From: Terriglobia bacterium
GTDB taxonomy: Bacteria; Acidobacteriota; Terriglobia; UBA7540
Assembly: GCA_020072655.1 (NCBI GenBank)
Contig: JAIQGH010000049.1
Span: 1-32,754, forward strand
Reading direction: 5' to 3'
Length of the DNA: 32,754 bases
The notes below the pieces were generated by a model. It was not told the DNA's origin. It saw only the letters and a list, made by a program, of their open reading frames with translations, and did not search any database. Positions 32,295 to 32,754 of the stretch are shown piece after piece. Both the position numbers and the translations under genes were made by a program. Numbering within the stretch: the stretch's first letter is position 1; each line of letters opens with the position of its first letter.

Positions 32295-32754
32295 TTAGAT
32301 GCCGTACTTCTTGGCGTAATGGCGGAAGGAACGATACGACATGCGCAGCAGCTCCGCGGCCCGCGTTCGCACCCCTCCCGCCTCACGCAGGGCAGCCGCG
32401 AGGTATTGCTTCTCGGTCTGAGAGATCAGCTTTTCAAAATCCACGCCTTCCTCGGGGATGCGCACGGCTTTCTCGCCCAGAGCGCTCATTCCCGTGACGG
32501 ACTCGGGCAGGTTTTCCACGCGGATCAGCCCGTCGCGATCACCGCTGACCGCCACGGCGCGCTCGATGGCGTTCTCCAGTTCGCGCACATTGCCCGGCCA
32601 AGCGTAGTGTCGGAGCGCCGATAAAGCCTCGGCGTCGAAGTCGCGCAGGGGCTTTCCTATCTGCAGGGAATACTTTCGCAGGAAGTGGCGTGCCAGGGGT
32701 TCGATGTCCTCGCGGCGTTCGCGCAAGGGAGGAACGTGAATCGGAATCACGCTG
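32295..32754 (-). CDS. pilR: NtrC/PilR-like sigma54-dependent regulator, C-terminal part (runs off right edge)
   Basis: The 153 visible residues are the end of a sigma54 activator. They contain the last part of the AAA+ domain (IPIHVPPLRERREDIEPLARHFL, then the arginine/sensor region ALRHYAWPGNVRELENAIERAV) and a C-terminal Fis-type helix-turn-helix (EKQYLAAALREAGGVRTRAAELLRMSYRSFRHYAKKYGI). The receiver domain and GAFTGA loop lie beyond the window edge. The HTH ending SYRSFRHYAKKYGI is like that of PilR. A sigma54 pilin promoter 2.1 kb downstream supports the PilR call, but other NtrC-family regulators cannot be excluded from this fragment. Confidence 0.85.
   Translation of the reverse strand, partial: SVIPIHVPPLRERREDIEPLARHFLRKYSLQIGKPLRDFDAEALSALRHYAWPGNVRELENAIERAVAVSGDRDGLIRVENLPESVTGMSALGEKAVRIPEEGVDFEKLISQTEKQYLAAALREAGGVRTRAAELLRMSYRSFRHYAKKYGI

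Overview
The window is about 32.8 kb of high-GC bacterial chromosome from a two-membrane (LolA-bearing) organism. The combination of a sufBCDSUT operon, a large secreted SBBP-repeat/choice-of-anchor-D protein, multi-membrane GT-C/TPR proteins and many short palindromic intergenic repeats fits Acidobacteriota. That assignment is an inference from gene content; no rRNA is present. No phage, integrase, CRISPR array or intact insertion sequence was seen.

Left part (1-9.1 kb). A zinc alcohol dehydrogenase runs off the left edge and msrB follows. Then comes a complete SUF iron-sulfur assembly operon, sufB-sufC-sufD-sufS-sufU-sufT, behind a near-ideal sigma70 promoter whose -35 box overlaps a perfect palindrome. 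An Rrf2/IscR-like regulator with three cysteines lies directly downstream. The gaps in this operon are full of repeats: a 7-bp-phased degenerate tandem tract between sufB and sufC, four copies of a palindrome edged by GAGACG/CGTCTC, and a miniature inverted-repeat element between sufT and the regulator. A secreted PD40 propeller protein closes this part.

Middle (9.1-22.1 kb). This is a mixed set of metabolic and stress genes: L-rhamnose isomerase, tyrosine phenol-lyase (its stop codon lies in the end of a 108-bp inverted-repeat element), an SBBP-repeat surface protein broken by a frameshift, DoxX, pirin, a Tat-exported aldo/keto reductase, an S41 C-terminal processing protease, a zinc-ribbon protein, tRNA-Ala(CGC), a small membrane protein, an AlaX-type alanyl-tRNA editing protein and a HAD hydrolase.

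Right part (22.2-32.75 kb, all on the minus strand). This reads as a type IV pilus and envelope locus. In transcription order it holds the C-terminal part of an NtrC/PilR-like sigma54 activator, a GT-C/TPR (TMTC-like) membrane protein, a type IV pilin behind a clear -24/-12 (sigma54) promoter and followed by a good terminator, and then a tightly packed seven-gene cluster. That cluster is ABC ATPase, ABC permease, TPR protein, membrane TPR protein, PAP2/AUR1-like lipid enzyme, a second GT-C/TPR protein and LolA. PilR, pilin and ABC pair in this order recall the pilR-pilA-pilGHI arrangement of Myxococcus. The added glycosyltransferase-like, PAP2 and LolA genes suggest a coupled pilus/surface glycosylation and outer-membrane delivery module. 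This is the most interesting part of the window, and its function is inferred rather than shown.
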